Below are positions 47,701 to 58,216 of a DNA stretch of 64,000 bases, piece by piece (position 1 is the stretch's first letter; each line of letters begins with the position of its first letter). This stretch comes from Acanthochromis polyacanthus. Taxonomy: Eukaryota; Chordata; Actinopteri; Pomacentridae. The position numbers and the translations under genes were made by a program. The stretch lies in NCBI RefSeq assembly GCF_021347895.1, contig NC_067129.1:32153690-32217689 (forward strand), given 5' to 3'. The notes under the pieces were generated by a model. The model did no database searches. It was not told where the DNA came from and saw only the letters and a list, made by a program, of their open reading frames with translations.

Positions 47701-48879
47701 TGGAGGAGTTTATCTTTCCCTTGAAGCTGTAGATTTTTGGCTTTCTAAATATGTCACCCAGGTAGGACAGATTCCCCAGGAAATTTTCATCACTAAATTT
47801 TTCTGTGGCTTCATGCTTGTGCTCCTGCTCCAAAAACATTCTTATCTCCTCTCTGAGCTCAAAAGCTGGAGACAAGACTTTTCCTCTTGACAGCCACCTT
47901 GTTTCACTGTGAAACAGCACAGCTTGATGTTCAGCTCCCATCTCCTCACAGATAGCAGAGAAGACTCTTGTTTTTAGTGGTCTATTCTTTATAAAACTGA
48001 CTACACCTACAATGTCAGTCATAACCTCACTTAATTCAGAGCTAATCTGCCTTGATGCCGGTGCTTCTCTGTGTATAACAGTGTGTCCACTCAGCATTAG
48101 GTGAGGCCTTCTTGATGAGTTCCTGAAGCCCTTTTCTCAAAAAATGACCCCATCACAGACCTGTGTACATGAAGTTTACTAAAATGTTTCACTGTGCTGA
48201 ATGTATCTTCCAACAACTTGCTCCTAAATGAATGTAGACATAAAATATAGAGATATAATAAATGTGTACAAATAAATGTAGAAATATAATGAATGTAGAT
48301 ATATGATGTAGAAATGATAACACATTGTTTAGTGGTTTGAGTACCACTAAAATAGAAGATGTGATGTATTACAAACATTTACCATTTAACAAAATTTGTA
48401 AACTGTGTTTCTTCTCCTCAGGGAACGTTCAGTGCTGTCTGCAGACGCAGATAGTGTACCGCCGTAAGGTGACGGTTGTCGACACTCCAGGATTCTCAGA
48501 AACACCTGAAGTGAAGACAGAGATCAGGAGATGTGTCGACATGTTGTCCCCGGGGCCCCACGCCTTCCTGCTGGTCATCAAGGTGAGGTCCCAAATGGAT
48601 GAAGAACAAGACACCGTGAGGCAGATGGAGGAGATCTTTGGAGAGATCGTCTGGAGCCACACATATGTAGTCCTCACCTACCAACCGGACACCGAGGATC
48701 AGGTGTCTGTAGCTAAAGCCAAGCTGAAGGAGATCCTGCCCCAGAGAGTGGGAAACAGAATCTACACCCTGAACATCAATGACAGAAACTCCTGGCATGT
48801 CTTTAATTTGCTGAATGCAGTGGAAAACATGGTCATTGCAAATAGATGGAGGTTCTACTCTGTCCAGGACAGAACCTGA
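38211..48879 (+). CDS. Six-exon gene: unassigned N-terminal domain fused to an AIG1/GIMAP-type GTPase
   Basis: Exons are 38,211-38,732, 41,096-41,313, 41,427-41,538, 41,854-42,028, 45,128-45,235 and 48,422-48,879. All have GT donors and AG acceptors, phases agree at every junction, and the sum is 1,593 bases, giving 530 residues and a stop. Residues 1-342 form a domain I cannot name; I believe similar uncharacterised proteins occur in other teleosts, but cannot check. Residues 343-530 are an AIG1/GIMAP-type GTPase: P-loop GRTGSGKS at about 352-359 and DTPG at about 399-402, with a divergent G4. GIMAP proteins bind GTP and act on lymphocyte survival or membranes in vertebrates; a role here is inference. 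The start is uncertain: ATG at 38,211 or 38,268 (19 residues shorter). The join across the 3.1-kb intron 4 rests on phase alone; two separate genes remain possible. Confidence 0.65.
39075..39125. repeat. (AAT/AAC)n microsatellite
   Basis: Imperfect AATAAT and AACAAC triplets in intron 1. Confidence 0.9.
39761..40085 (-). mobile_element. hAT (ZBED-type) fragment with one terminus
   Basis: The left edge TAGGGCTGCAACTAACGATT, followed by alternating ATTAATCG motifs, is a typical terminus of a hAT family common in fish. The reverse strand at about 39,866-40,000 encodes TESILNITVTDMRPLLMVDD followed by KGF, matching the RPL.MVED.GF motif of ZBED-type transposases. The fragment is small and internally deleted; I do not see the other terminus. 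Confidence 0.6.
40521..40871 (+). mobile_element. tRNA-headed SINE-like repeat
   Basis: Begins GGGCTGCACAGTGTCGTAGT and contains a B-box-like GGTTCAAATCC about 40 bases on, resembling a tRNA-derived head. The body has GTTCTCCCTGTGCATGCGTG, CTCCGGCTTCCTCCCACAGT and ends GGATAAAGCGGTGTA...GAATGGATGGA, a repeat abundant in teleosts. Lies in intron 1. Confidence 0.7.
41096..41313 (+). CDS. Exon 2 of the GTPase-linked gene
   Basis: 218 bases between TTGTTTCAG and GTAAGA. Encodes FCSGDQPVMRVYETVLYKQE, then VLVHSPVLSPANQKLFSKYP, LLTDDPNAVCVYRDGRFIWR and PYAMSETH, with the last codon split (AG/G). The phase follows exon 1 exactly. Confidence 0.8.
41427..41538 (+). CDS. Exon 3 of the GTPase-linked gene
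   Basis: 112 bases between CCATCAG and GTATCT. Encodes YELVERPGENQMDAQEWHPP then EFYIWDNVAIALHVDKE. Confidence 0.8.
41854..42028 (+). CDS. Exon 4 of the GTPase-linked gene
   Basis: 175 bases between TTTTTCCAG and GTATTA. Encodes VLKFDTDKLRKNLKFCQKGK, then VIGTFDSFEDAENQVQDLWP, GCDSPLDKECSLEQHFT. It ends with one base of a split codon (phase 1), the same phase accepted by both GTPase exon pairs downstream. Confidence 0.8.
42553..42632. repeat. Near-perfect inverted repeat (hairpin)
   Basis: Arms of 32 bases (CACACCTGACTC...CGTCATCA and its complement), with one mismatch and a 16-base centre. Followed by AACAGGGTTGAGAACCACTG, a phrase typical of a fish short inverted-repeat element. Confidence 0.85.
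42695..43186 (+). repeat. Dispersed repeat, copy 1
   Basis: Matches 61,155-61,541 plus 63,893-64,000. Shared phrases are CAACAGTTTCCATCATGGTG, ATCAATCGATGATTTTTTCT and GTGACGTACGTGCATTACGA. This copy lacks the 2.35-kb insertion seen at 61.5 kb and so shows the empty site. Confidence 0.8.
43187..43704 (-). mobile_element. Teleost interspersed element ending in AATTGAATTGAAT (reverse copy)
   Basis: Reverse-strand relative of the element at 9390-9908: CAATTTTATTTATATAGCGC at the edge, CTCAAGACGCTTTACAGAAC, GGCCGGGCGGGTTGAGAGGG and a distal part matching TCAGCAGCAG. Open frames inside it are products of low-complexity sequence. Confidence 0.75.
44230..45036. mobile_element. 0.8-kb G-rich insert, class unknown
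   Basis: Comparison with the paralogous intron (TTGAATCTCTATAACAGAGG at 56.93 kb) shows this block as an insertion between TTGAATCTCTA and ACAACAGAGC. It is rich in GGAGG and AGAGGGAGAG. I see no terminal repeats that fix its class. A proline-rich minus-strand frame (44,193-44,567) is a composition effect. Confidence 0.5.
45128..45235 (+). CDS. Exon 5: GTPase P-loop exon
   Basis: Encodes PDLRLVLVGRTGSGKSSTGN then IILGRDAFSTGGAAA, a clear AIG1/GIMAP G1 motif (GRTGSGKS) after a hydrophobic strand. The donor is GCAG/GTAAC. Relative to the paralogous exon at 57,037-57,150 the end lacks the sequence for SSLS (12 bases), and the acceptor region has one extra TTCCAG; both keep frame. Confidence 0.8.
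45262..46606. mobile_element. Insertion starting CAGTGGCGGCTGGTGAA in the GTPase intron
   Basis: Starts CAGTGGCGGCTGGTGAATTT followed by CTTGGGGGGCGC, a start typical of a hAT-like DNA transposon family in fish. The region ends where GIMAP-like sequence resumes at 46,607. It also carries GCGGCGCCCTAGCGCCCTC at about 46,460, usual near the other end of such elements. I find no mirror-image terminus and no transposase in this interval. Confidence 0.5.
46607..46740 (+). pseudogene. Second remnant of a GTPase P-loop exon end and its intron
   Basis: TGGTGCTGCTGCCAGTTCAT...CAG/GTAACATGAGAT repeats the last 27 bases of the exon seen intact at 57,124-57,150, and the following 100 bases match the intron at 57,151-57,245 (GGTAAATATTATCA, GTTCAAG.AAGTGCAGT). 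The P-loop itself is not repeated here. This shows that the region is a joint between two paralogous gene copies. Confidence 0.7.
47177..48230 (-). pseudogene. hAT (ZBED5-like) transposase, C-terminal half
   Basis: On the reverse strand: GLQELIKKAS region, then EVMTDIVGVVSFIKNRPLKT, EEMGAEHQAVLFHSETRWLS, RGKVLSPAFELREEIRMFLE, and at the end ILLPFTTSYLCETGFSAVAA followed by LQTKYRSQLN, the hAT dimerisation segment. The frame is open at 47,513-48,097; a stop (just after NSS) and a frameshift near 47,410 separate it from the C-terminal frame 47,177-47,362. The N-terminal half is missing. The overlapping part (HTVIHREAPASRQISSELS) is the same family as the array fragments. It lies in intron 5 of the GTPase gene, antisense. 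Confidence 0.85.
48422..48879 (+). CDS. Exon 6: remainder of the GTPase domain
   Basis: Starts after TTCTCCTCAG. Encodes RKVTVVDTPGFSETPEVKTE (G3 motif DTPG), RCVDMLSPGPHAFLLVIKV, DEEQDTVRQMEEIFGEIVW, and VVLTYQPDTED where GIMAPs usually have a T/K-x-x-D type G4. It ends FYSVQDRT and a stop at 48,877-48,879. The paralogue continues 15 residues further, so the C-terminus here is slightly shortened. No C-terminal membrane anchor or coiled coil is seen. Confidence 0.8.
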
Positions 48880-48912
48880 AAAAGGAAGCTTATAGAAGTT
48901 GATGGTGCAAAT

Positions 48913-50166
48913 TAGAGGTCAACCAACATGGTTTTTTCATTGCCGATACCGATTATTAGTCATCAAAGAGGCCAATATTCATTTGCAGTAAAAGTGAAAA
49001 TATTGGCGTCAAAATTTTAATCATATGATTATTTAACAGCTTTTCAGATTTGCAACATGTATGAATATTTTTTAATCTTAGACAGGAGACACCTTTGTTT
49101 TAAAATTATAAACAAAAAGTGCTCAGCAGCATTATAAAGTTATAAAGTTAAATGAAAAACTAAACAAATGAAATGGCTCCCAAAATCTCTACCATTATAT
49201 TTATTATATTCAGATATTATCAGCAATCTTCTTTTCAGTGATTTACAGACATGTCTGGAGGGCGTGCTGGGAGCAGAGCTGCTGCTTCTGTTTGTGTTGT
49301 GTTATTGGGCTCACAGTAACATTACGAGTAGTTGTGAGCTGTACAGGACTGGGATGTTTATTACAATTTTACAGAGAGTCTGCTGCCTTAACTTACCTTC
49401 AAAACATACACTACCAGTCAAAAGTTTGGACACACTTTCTCATTCAATGTTTTTATTTAATTAAAGAATTTCAAAACTTACTCAAAGCAACAATTCAAAA
49501 CATTTGTGGTCTCTATATAAGTGCTTTGTACACACAATACTCACAAAGACAAAAATGTCCCAACGCTCAAAGGTTTTAGAGGCAACACAGCGTATTCATG
49601 AGGTTTTTCAGACGTTGTTTCGGTACTGCTAGCTAAGAAGAAACACCAAAGACTGTCTATAGACCAGATGAGTACCCACACTCTGCAGTAACCAAAACGA
49701 TCCTTTATGAGAAATGTTTCTCTGATAATGTTTTTAACCAGAACCTTTTAACAGATTTTACCATGAAATTAACTTATTTATTTATGCACTATTGTATTAA
49801 TCTATAATGCAGAAAATAATACAAGTCAATAATAAGCACTGAATGAGAAACCGTGTCCAAACTTTTGACCAGTAGTGTGTCTGCTCTCCTGAGCTTCTTT
49901 ACTCAGGAAAACTTTTCTCCTCTCCCATGTGTGTGAGCACTGTGCATGCACAGCTTTGACTGCTGATTGGCTGCTGCCCGTTTCTGTGTGTGACCAATCA
50001 GATGGTGCTGTAGGTGAGAGTAGTGAGGCACTGCTTCATCAGAGCCTAAAATTTGAACTCAGTTTTAAATTGATCTCTTATCAGCCGTCGGATTTTTAAA
50101 AAAGGCTGATGCCGATATGTGTCCAAAGGTCAAATATCTGCCCGGTCGATTGCTGGTTGATCCCTA
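48913..50166. mobile_element. Nonautonomous hAT-like element just after the GTPase stop codon
   Basis: Termini TAGAGGTCAACCAACATGG and, reversed, TAGGGATCAACCAGCAATCG. Flanking eight bases GTGCAAAT and ATCCAAAT agree at six positions, as expected of an old 8-bp hAT target duplication. The paralogue at 58,710 (GATGGTGCGAATATAGATTG) shows the empty site. It splits the 3' untranslated region of the GTPase gene. No transposase seen. Confidence 0.75.
49409..49877. mobile_element. Tc1/mariner-type MITE nested in the hAT element
   Basis: Inverted termini CACTACCAGTCAAAAGTTTG and CAAACTTTTGACCAGTAGTG, with TA on the left and TG on the right as a decayed TA target. 469 bases, no coding frame. Confidence 0.85.
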
Positions 50167-50289
50167 ATCCAAATATAGATTGAAGAAAAATTAGTTTTTA
50201 TGCACTGACAAATAGAGTATTTTTAACCAGAGGTTTAATTGGATTTTTTCTTTCTTTCCATTCATAAGAAAATTGCAACATTGCAGCAC

Positions 50290-52250
50290 AAAATAGAAAG
50301 TCAACGAACACTTGTCTATTGCTCTTCAGCCGAGTTTATACATCAATTCCTTTTCTCAGCTTTGTCAGTAGTTGTGGATGTGGGATCTCCGAATCAGCCA
50401 TAAGGATGAGGTTTTGGAGGAGAGACAGCAAAATAAGGGAGTGCGGTATGACATTATAACCTGTGATTTATGATGCTATAACCTAATGAATGTGTGAACT
50501 AACCAATGCTTACTTTTTATATTCTTAATTGTGAAACAGTGTAAAAATCAGAAGAGCGCCTCATTCAGAAGAATGATGAGTTGATTATTTCTTGAGATAT
50601 GTCTTTTTTATATTCTTTAATTTTAAATACTTGTCTGATATAATCCAGGATAGTAGCAATTAAGTCACAGGAGAGTCTCATTGCAATAAAGAGGGGGGAT
50701 TGATTGTGCTTTTGAATGCATATCTTTGTAATCTTTGTATCAGAAGTAACCACATAAGGTCAGCACCTCACTGGGAGCAGAGAGGGACCTGGTTAACAGA
50801 GGGGTTAATGGGGTTAAGGTCTTTTATTACTATAAAAATGGGAATGCTTTTAAGGTTTAGATTACTATGAAACAGAGATGTTTACAGAAGAGTTTGATCA
50901 CCCTGTGAGAATAGGGGGTTACTAAATTGTCTCAAGAGAGTTGTAATGTATAAAATGCACCTGTTGGAAGGAGTTTGTGGGAGTTATTGCGGGGTGATCC
51001 CTGGATGCAATCCGCACATCAGTTCTGAGCACAAGGGAGGATTACCGCGTAACTTTGGATGGGTGAATCAACTTGATCTGCAAAGAATAACCTATCTGAT
51101 GGAATTATGGATTAAATGGACTGTTCTTTCTGCATTGTTGTAGGATTACAGAACTGTGATCTAGATACAACACGGACTCAAGGAATATTACTGAACTCTA
51201 TTATTTCCAAAGGAACGACATCACAGTGGGTTATGACAAAGTTTATTGGCCCAAACAACAAAATAGAATACAGGCAGATCTAAATCTGGACTGAACACTT
51301 TCTCCAGCTTCCCCCTGAACTCCGGTGAGCCTCAGTGGCTCGTTGGGTTCTTGGTGAGCAGCCGGGTGTGGCCACACCATCTGCTCTCCCCCTCCAAATT
51401 ACATAGTCTGGGTGATCATTATTACTCTTCTTACCTGAAAGCATAGTACCAGTCAGGAATCATGATGAGTGATTTGAATATTAACTAATGTTTGATTATT
51501 TGTCTGGTGATTTATTGGCTATTGCTTTTGCCCTGCTGAGATATATTTCAATAAAGCATTATTCTGCAGTCAAAGTCAACGGATTGGAAGTGCTATTTAT
51601 CCCTACCACTCTGGTTAGTTAAATACATATATATCTTGCTCTGAGTGTAAAAAGTCAGGTTAATGTGTGCATTACAACAGTAAAGGATCTGTTAGGTTAC
51701 CTAGTCATAGGGGCCGGGGGTGGTCCATTACAAACATATCCTAGGGGTTGTCTAATTGTCCTTAAGCTCTGCAACTTACCAAGTCCAAAAGCCATTAAGA
51801 GGAAAAGCTGCCGTTAACAGACGTGACTGGTGGTTAATTTAAACATTCCAAATTGGTTACTCAGTTAAATTAATGATCAGAGGAGGTAGGATAGGCGTTT
51901 GGATGAAGGCAGAGAGAAGCTAGGCGAGTTTTCCTAGAATACCAGCTTAGACGTTCTTCAGCATCCCTCTGAGTCAGAACTCACTGGGCTGTAGAACCGG
52001 ACCTGTTAGACGGAGAGCTGGTCCAGTGATCCCCTGGAAATTGATTAAGTTAATTTAGGAGTCACTGGCCCTGAGGATCAACAACCTAGATCTGTTCTTC
52101 TGGCTGTGAGACTGTTTTTTTTTTTTTTGCTTTGGCTGCAGCCCTGTAGGTCTAAAACTGTTTGACAGCAAGAAAAAAACGTAACATTAAACAATATCAA
52201 ATAATTCAAAGCAATACTGAGCCAAGATTCAGGAAACCAACAACCTCAAA
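50290..52250. other. 2-kb insert with LTR-like signals, unassigned
   Basis: Comparison with the second GTPase copy shows extra sequence between ATTCATAAGAAAATTGCAAC and the 3' flank block. Within it a TATA-like GTATAAAATGCACC (50,948) and a polyadenylation signal AATAAAGCATT (51,550) are spaced as in a long terminal repeat; a TG start near 50,450 and CA end near 51,686 are possible. I see no gag or pol coding and no clear target duplication. A solo LTR is one reading only. Confidence 0.35.
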
Positions 52251-52251
52251 C

Positions 52252-53300
52252 TTCGGTACTTAGGTTTATGATGTACGATGTTTACAGAGTTGAAATGTTT
52301 AAATGCAGTTTAGTCAGTTTTATAAATATTTACATTGACAGGAATTAATTTAAATAATAAGAATCTACATTTATCTCCATTTTTGTCTGAACTTTAGTCT
52401 CTTAACCTCCTTAATTTGTAATTGCGTAAATAGTCGTTATAGTTAATTCGCAGTGTAAATAGTGTGCGAGACAAAAAAATTAACAAAAAGTGACATTGGT
52501 ACATTCTTTATGCTGCACATTTTGTAATTTATATTTTTCTTATTGTGTATTTTTATTTATGTGGTGGTGGAACAACCAAATTGCTGTGGAAGTGACGATG
52601 TAGACATATTTAGATCAATTCATATTACAGTTTTTTTTAGTTTGGGGTCAACAGAGTTTGTTTTGATTCATTGTGTTCCATTAATAATCATCACACTGAT
52701 TCATCTGTCCTCATATCTATCTGTGTTTATGTTCATAACTGTGTTCTATCAGACTGGAGGATGTTTACTCTGACTTTATGCACGTTTTTCTTCTTGTTTT
52801 CATCTCTGATTAGATGTCAAACTGCATTTTTTTCTCATTATTTGTACTCTGTTCAATGACAATGAAGTTCAAACTAATCTAATCTAATAGCCACTTTTTT
52901 TGTTGTAACTTATTCTTGTCATGTATATTTGTGGTTATTTCCTGTTCTGATTTTTTTTATCTGCTTTACATAGTGTAGCTCTTTTGCTTATTGATAGTAT
53001 ATCGTTAAAATCAGCTCTTAATTTGTGCTCCTTCTCTTTCATTTGTTCACGTTTGGGTTGATATTTTTGATTTTGAGTTCCTAAACTTTCCATTTTTTAA
53101 ATTTTCTTCCTCTGTCGATACTTGAACCTGGAAAGTCACAGAGAAGAATCAATAAAGAAAAAAACTGTTCTATAAACACTCAATAAGAAAACTCTCCCTG
53201 AGGTCGGATCCAACAAGAATCAATCCTCACAGACCTCCGTGTTAAAACATCCAACCTTAGAGCAGAAATAAACATGTTTACTGCCTGGTACAAAGAAACA
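52252..53300. repeat. 3' flank block of GTPase copy 1, paralogous to the array block
   Basis: Shares TTACTTAGG-like, ATGATGTACGATGTTTACAG, CTTGAACCTGGAAAGTCACA, AATAAAGAAAAAAACTGTTC and CAATCCTCACAGACCTCC with the array block. A decayed 3' part of tRNA-Ser lies just beyond. Non-coding. Confidence 0.75.
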
Positions 53301-53354
53301 GAAATGCTGGTTCTGATATTTGTTGAGTACTGACCTCATTCCTGATTTGCTGCA

Positions 53355-53405
53355 TTCCAAAAGAGTCCCACTTTGTCGGCAGGATTTTAAACCCAGAGAG
53401 GAAAT
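53355..53405 (-). pseudogene. Partial tRNA-Ser-like remnant
   Basis: The reverse complement reads TGGGTTTAAAATCCTGCCGA then CAAAGTGGG, recalling the T arm and acceptor 3' side of tRNA-Ser (GGTTCGAATCCTGCCGACTA). The 5' half is not recognisable. Its place, beyond a 3' flank block, equals that of the better remnants in the array. Confidence 0.4.
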
Positions 53406-54030
53406 CACAAGACAGTTTCTCTTCTCTTGCTTTTCTTTTGAAGTTCTTCATGTTAAAAACAAACTGCCACAAAAAATATGAATGCTATTTCCTTTATTGT
53501 TAACGAAACATTAAAACAGAAATATTATGTTGCTCTTAGAAAAGTGTAGAAAGCAGCCAAAATATCACAGTGCGATGTACTTTCAGTGAAAATATCACTA
53601 TGAGCTTTACAATAATAATAATTCCATAAACTCAATCATTATATTTCTCCTTGTTTCCTTCCTGGCAAATTTTGTGACATATTGTCCTTTTTTGAAAGAA
53701 AATATGTTTGATCATAGAAAAACTTTTCTTTCATTTAGGGTTAGCAGTCAGACAAAGTTATTTATTGTATTTGCTCTGATCATTCCTGTTTTCATTAAAG
53801 AATGGTACATATTTTACTAATTCTGCCAGGGCATGTAAACTTATGAGCACAGCTGTACTTTTCACTGATTTATTTTAGCTGACTTACTTTCATATCTCAC
53901 TGCTTTATACTTTCAGGCACTGCATTTCTAAAGTTATGTTATTTTTTTTCCTGAGCAAGGTGTGGCATAAAAATTTTCTTTTATGACTAGTAAAGTTTTA
54001 TCTTCACTTCACTTTAAAAATTAAAAAAGA

Positions 54031-54099
54031 TGTTTCCACCTGGCTTGAACCAGGGACCTGCTTGTATGAGGCAAACGTGATAACTCCATCACTGCAGAC
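54031..54099 (-). pseudogene. tRNA-Val-like sequence with CAT at the anticodon
   Basis: The reverse complement resembles tRNA-Val(CAC): GAGTTATCACG, GCCTCATACAAGC (CAT where Val has CAC), AGGTCCCTGGTTCAAGCCAGG and GTGGAAACA. T-arm pairing CCTGG/CCAGG is good and the B box GGTTCAAGCC is near consensus. The 69-base length and acceptor mismatches suggest a pseudogene or tRNA-derived retroposon head. Confidence 0.65.
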
Positions 54100-54859
54100 A
54101 TATCAGGTCTTATCTGTCGGAAACGATACAACTGAGCAGCCTTGGTGGAGTACTGCGCTCTGTGAGTGGTTTATTGATGAGGACGTCTTCCCCTGGCTTA
54201 AAAATCTGTTCTCCATGTTCCTCATCAGCGTACACAACTCTGAAACTGTGTGAAACTCTGGTATTGACTCAACTGCAGCTGGATCTCAACATCTTTGTAA
54301 AACCCGCCCCCACTCTACTCCCATTGGCTACTGATATTAGCTTGGTTTTGAGCAAAAGCTGTGTTCCCCTCATTCCATTGGTAGATGAACTCCATTGACA
54401 ATGTAGTCCTATCTTTTTTTCTGAGCCAAACGTTGCATGCTGGAAATTCGGAATGGTGCCGGAATACCTTTAAGCCGTGAATAATATATCTGCTGCTGTA
54501 GCGCAGTTTATCTATCTAGCTTGGTGTGACAGTAAAACAACATCTGCTGCTGATATGTTTAAGACGAAGAATCTGGTTGAAAAACACAACTGATTATGTG
54601 TCAAAATGTGTCTACATAGAAGTGTGCACTGAACACTGAATAAAGTCTCTGTAGTCTGCTGTCCACAAAACATGCATCACTCAACACAAATTTCTTTTTA
54701 TTGACCCGAATGGCAAGAGTAAAAATACAAAACAAGTGAACTTAAATAACTCAAAAGTAAAAGAATTTACAAAAAATATGATTTTTTTTTTCTAGAAAAG
54801 GGTAAAAGTAGTGGACAATGCAGTTTATTTCTGGGACCAGACACGATCGTCTCATCAGA

Positions 54860-55005
54860 TCAACCAAGGTTTTCATCCGTCCTCTGGATGTTCTGGAGCA
54901 TGGCAGTGGTCAGGTCTTGGTGTCTTCTGATCTGTTCCAAGAACTGTTCCTCTGATCTCTCCAGAAACTGCAGCAGATCCACAGCAGCACTCCGCTTCCC
55001 TTTTC
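54860..55005 (-). CDS. Possible terminal exon of an unassigned minus-strand gene
   Basis: The reverse strand has an acceptor TTTATACAG, then GKGKRSAAVDLLQFLERSEE, QFLEQIRRHQDLTTAMLQNI and QRTDENLG with a stop at 54,860. A polyadenylation signal AATAAA lies about 160 bases further at about 54,695. The charged, helical composition recalls the C-terminal part of Myb/SANT-like (Harbinger-associated) proteins. I find no upstream exon in the window; the Tc1 element starts 50 bases upstream. It may be a transposon gene tail. Confidence 0.4.
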
Positions 55006-55053
55006 CTGTATAAATCACCCAAAACAGTATAAGTTGCTTGTAATCATTTTCTA

Positions 55054-56677
<1,624 letters not shown>

Positions 56678-57036
56678 TTGACTAATTTTGAGGTAATTTG
56701 GAAAAAAATGTTTGAGTCACATTGTACAAGTTTTTAGTTATTCTGTACAATTTCCAGGTCATTTTTGACAAGCTTTTACTATTGTTTTGATAAATTTGGA
56801 CAAGTTTTTCGTCATGCTGGACAAGCTTTGACTTGTTTTGGCAAAAAAGATATTTGAATCATTTTATGTAAATTTCGAGTCATTTTAGATCTTTAATTGA
56901 GATTCAATTTTGTCCACATTTCATTGAATCTCTATAACAGAGGAAAAGTAGTTTGCAAGTTGACATGAACGGCAGAAAATAAATGAAATATCACAGTTTT
57001 TACCACCAGAGTTGATGTTTTGTCTCTCTGTGCCAG

Positions 57037-57150
57037 ACCTCAGACTGGTTCTTGTTGGGAGGACTGGATCAGGGAAGAGCTCCAGTGGAAACATCATACT
57101 GGGAAGAGACGCCTTCAGTACTGGTGGTGCTGCTGCCAGTTCATTATCAG
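57037..57150 (+). CDS. GTPase copy 2, P-loop exon
   Basis: Acceptor CTGTGCCAG, donor ATCAG/GTAAC. Encodes DLRLVLVGRTGSGKSSSGNI then ILGRDAFSTGGAAASSLS. Almost identical to exon 5 of copy 1, but with Ser for Thr after the P-loop. It accepts phase 1, as exon 5 does. No N-terminal exons lie between copy 1 and here. Confidence 0.75.
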
Positions 57151-58216
57151 GTAACATGGGATGACTGTAAATCTGGTAAATATTATCAAAGATAATTTAC
57201 AATATTGGCTGTTGATAACTTGCAAGTCAGTTCAAGTAAGTGCAGTCTGTGCTTCTGGAGAAAAGTGTTGCTTCAATCTAAGATAGTGAGGATTGTGGTG
57301 TTACCTTCAGAGGGAGGTGGATCAATAATATGGGACCAGAGGTGGTGTGGTTTAGGAAGAAGTCTGAGGATGGAGGAAGCTCGGTGTGAAGCTTAGCTTA
57401 GATGAAGAAGGCTGAACACCAGAATCACTGACGAAGGAGGCTGAGTGTATGTTTTAAGTAGACAGATTTTTACTTCAACTAATATTTCTGCTCAAATAGA
57501 AAAAAAGGACTCTTTTAATGGTTATCATTCAAGTATACAAAAATAGGAAAAAATTGTCTACTTAAAACATACATAATAACATAAGGAGTCAGCACACCAA
57601 ATTTGGTGTTGATAGCTATATTCCTTCTGAAGATATTTGTTCCACAAGATTTTTTGTATCTCGCCAAATCTGTTGCTATCATGGAAACTATAAAATGTGG
57701 CAGACTTTAGCTAAATGTAAAATGCTTCTACTAAATCTATCTTTCTTTGTGCCAAGTTTTGTGTTGATTGGTTGCATTGTTTAGAAATTATAACAAAATA
57801 AGTTGTTTAATAAATTAGGATAGACTACCACCTTAAGGGATGCGTTGAGCCCTCCATCGAGTGCTTCCACTCCTGGAAGGACCAGGACCACAGCTAGTAG
57901 TTCTGTCCCGATGCTGTGGTTCCTGTCTGCAGAGAACAAACCAGCCAGAAAAGAAGGAACAGCTTGTGATCACCAGAACAGTGTTGAGAAATGGCAGGTC
58001 CGATTCCAGTGTCGGTGGCATCAACCATGAACTGTTTGCAGAGATCTGAGTGAAAAAGCAGGGGAACTAAGGTTAACAATTCCTGTGCAGTGAAAAATGA
58101 GCCTATAGTACGGAAAAATAAAACGGGAGCAACAAAACACCCAGAAACTGCTTGGAGTTCAGTGGGTTCAAGAAGATTATATACTTTTGCATGAAAATTG
58201 TGTTTCTTCTCCTCAG

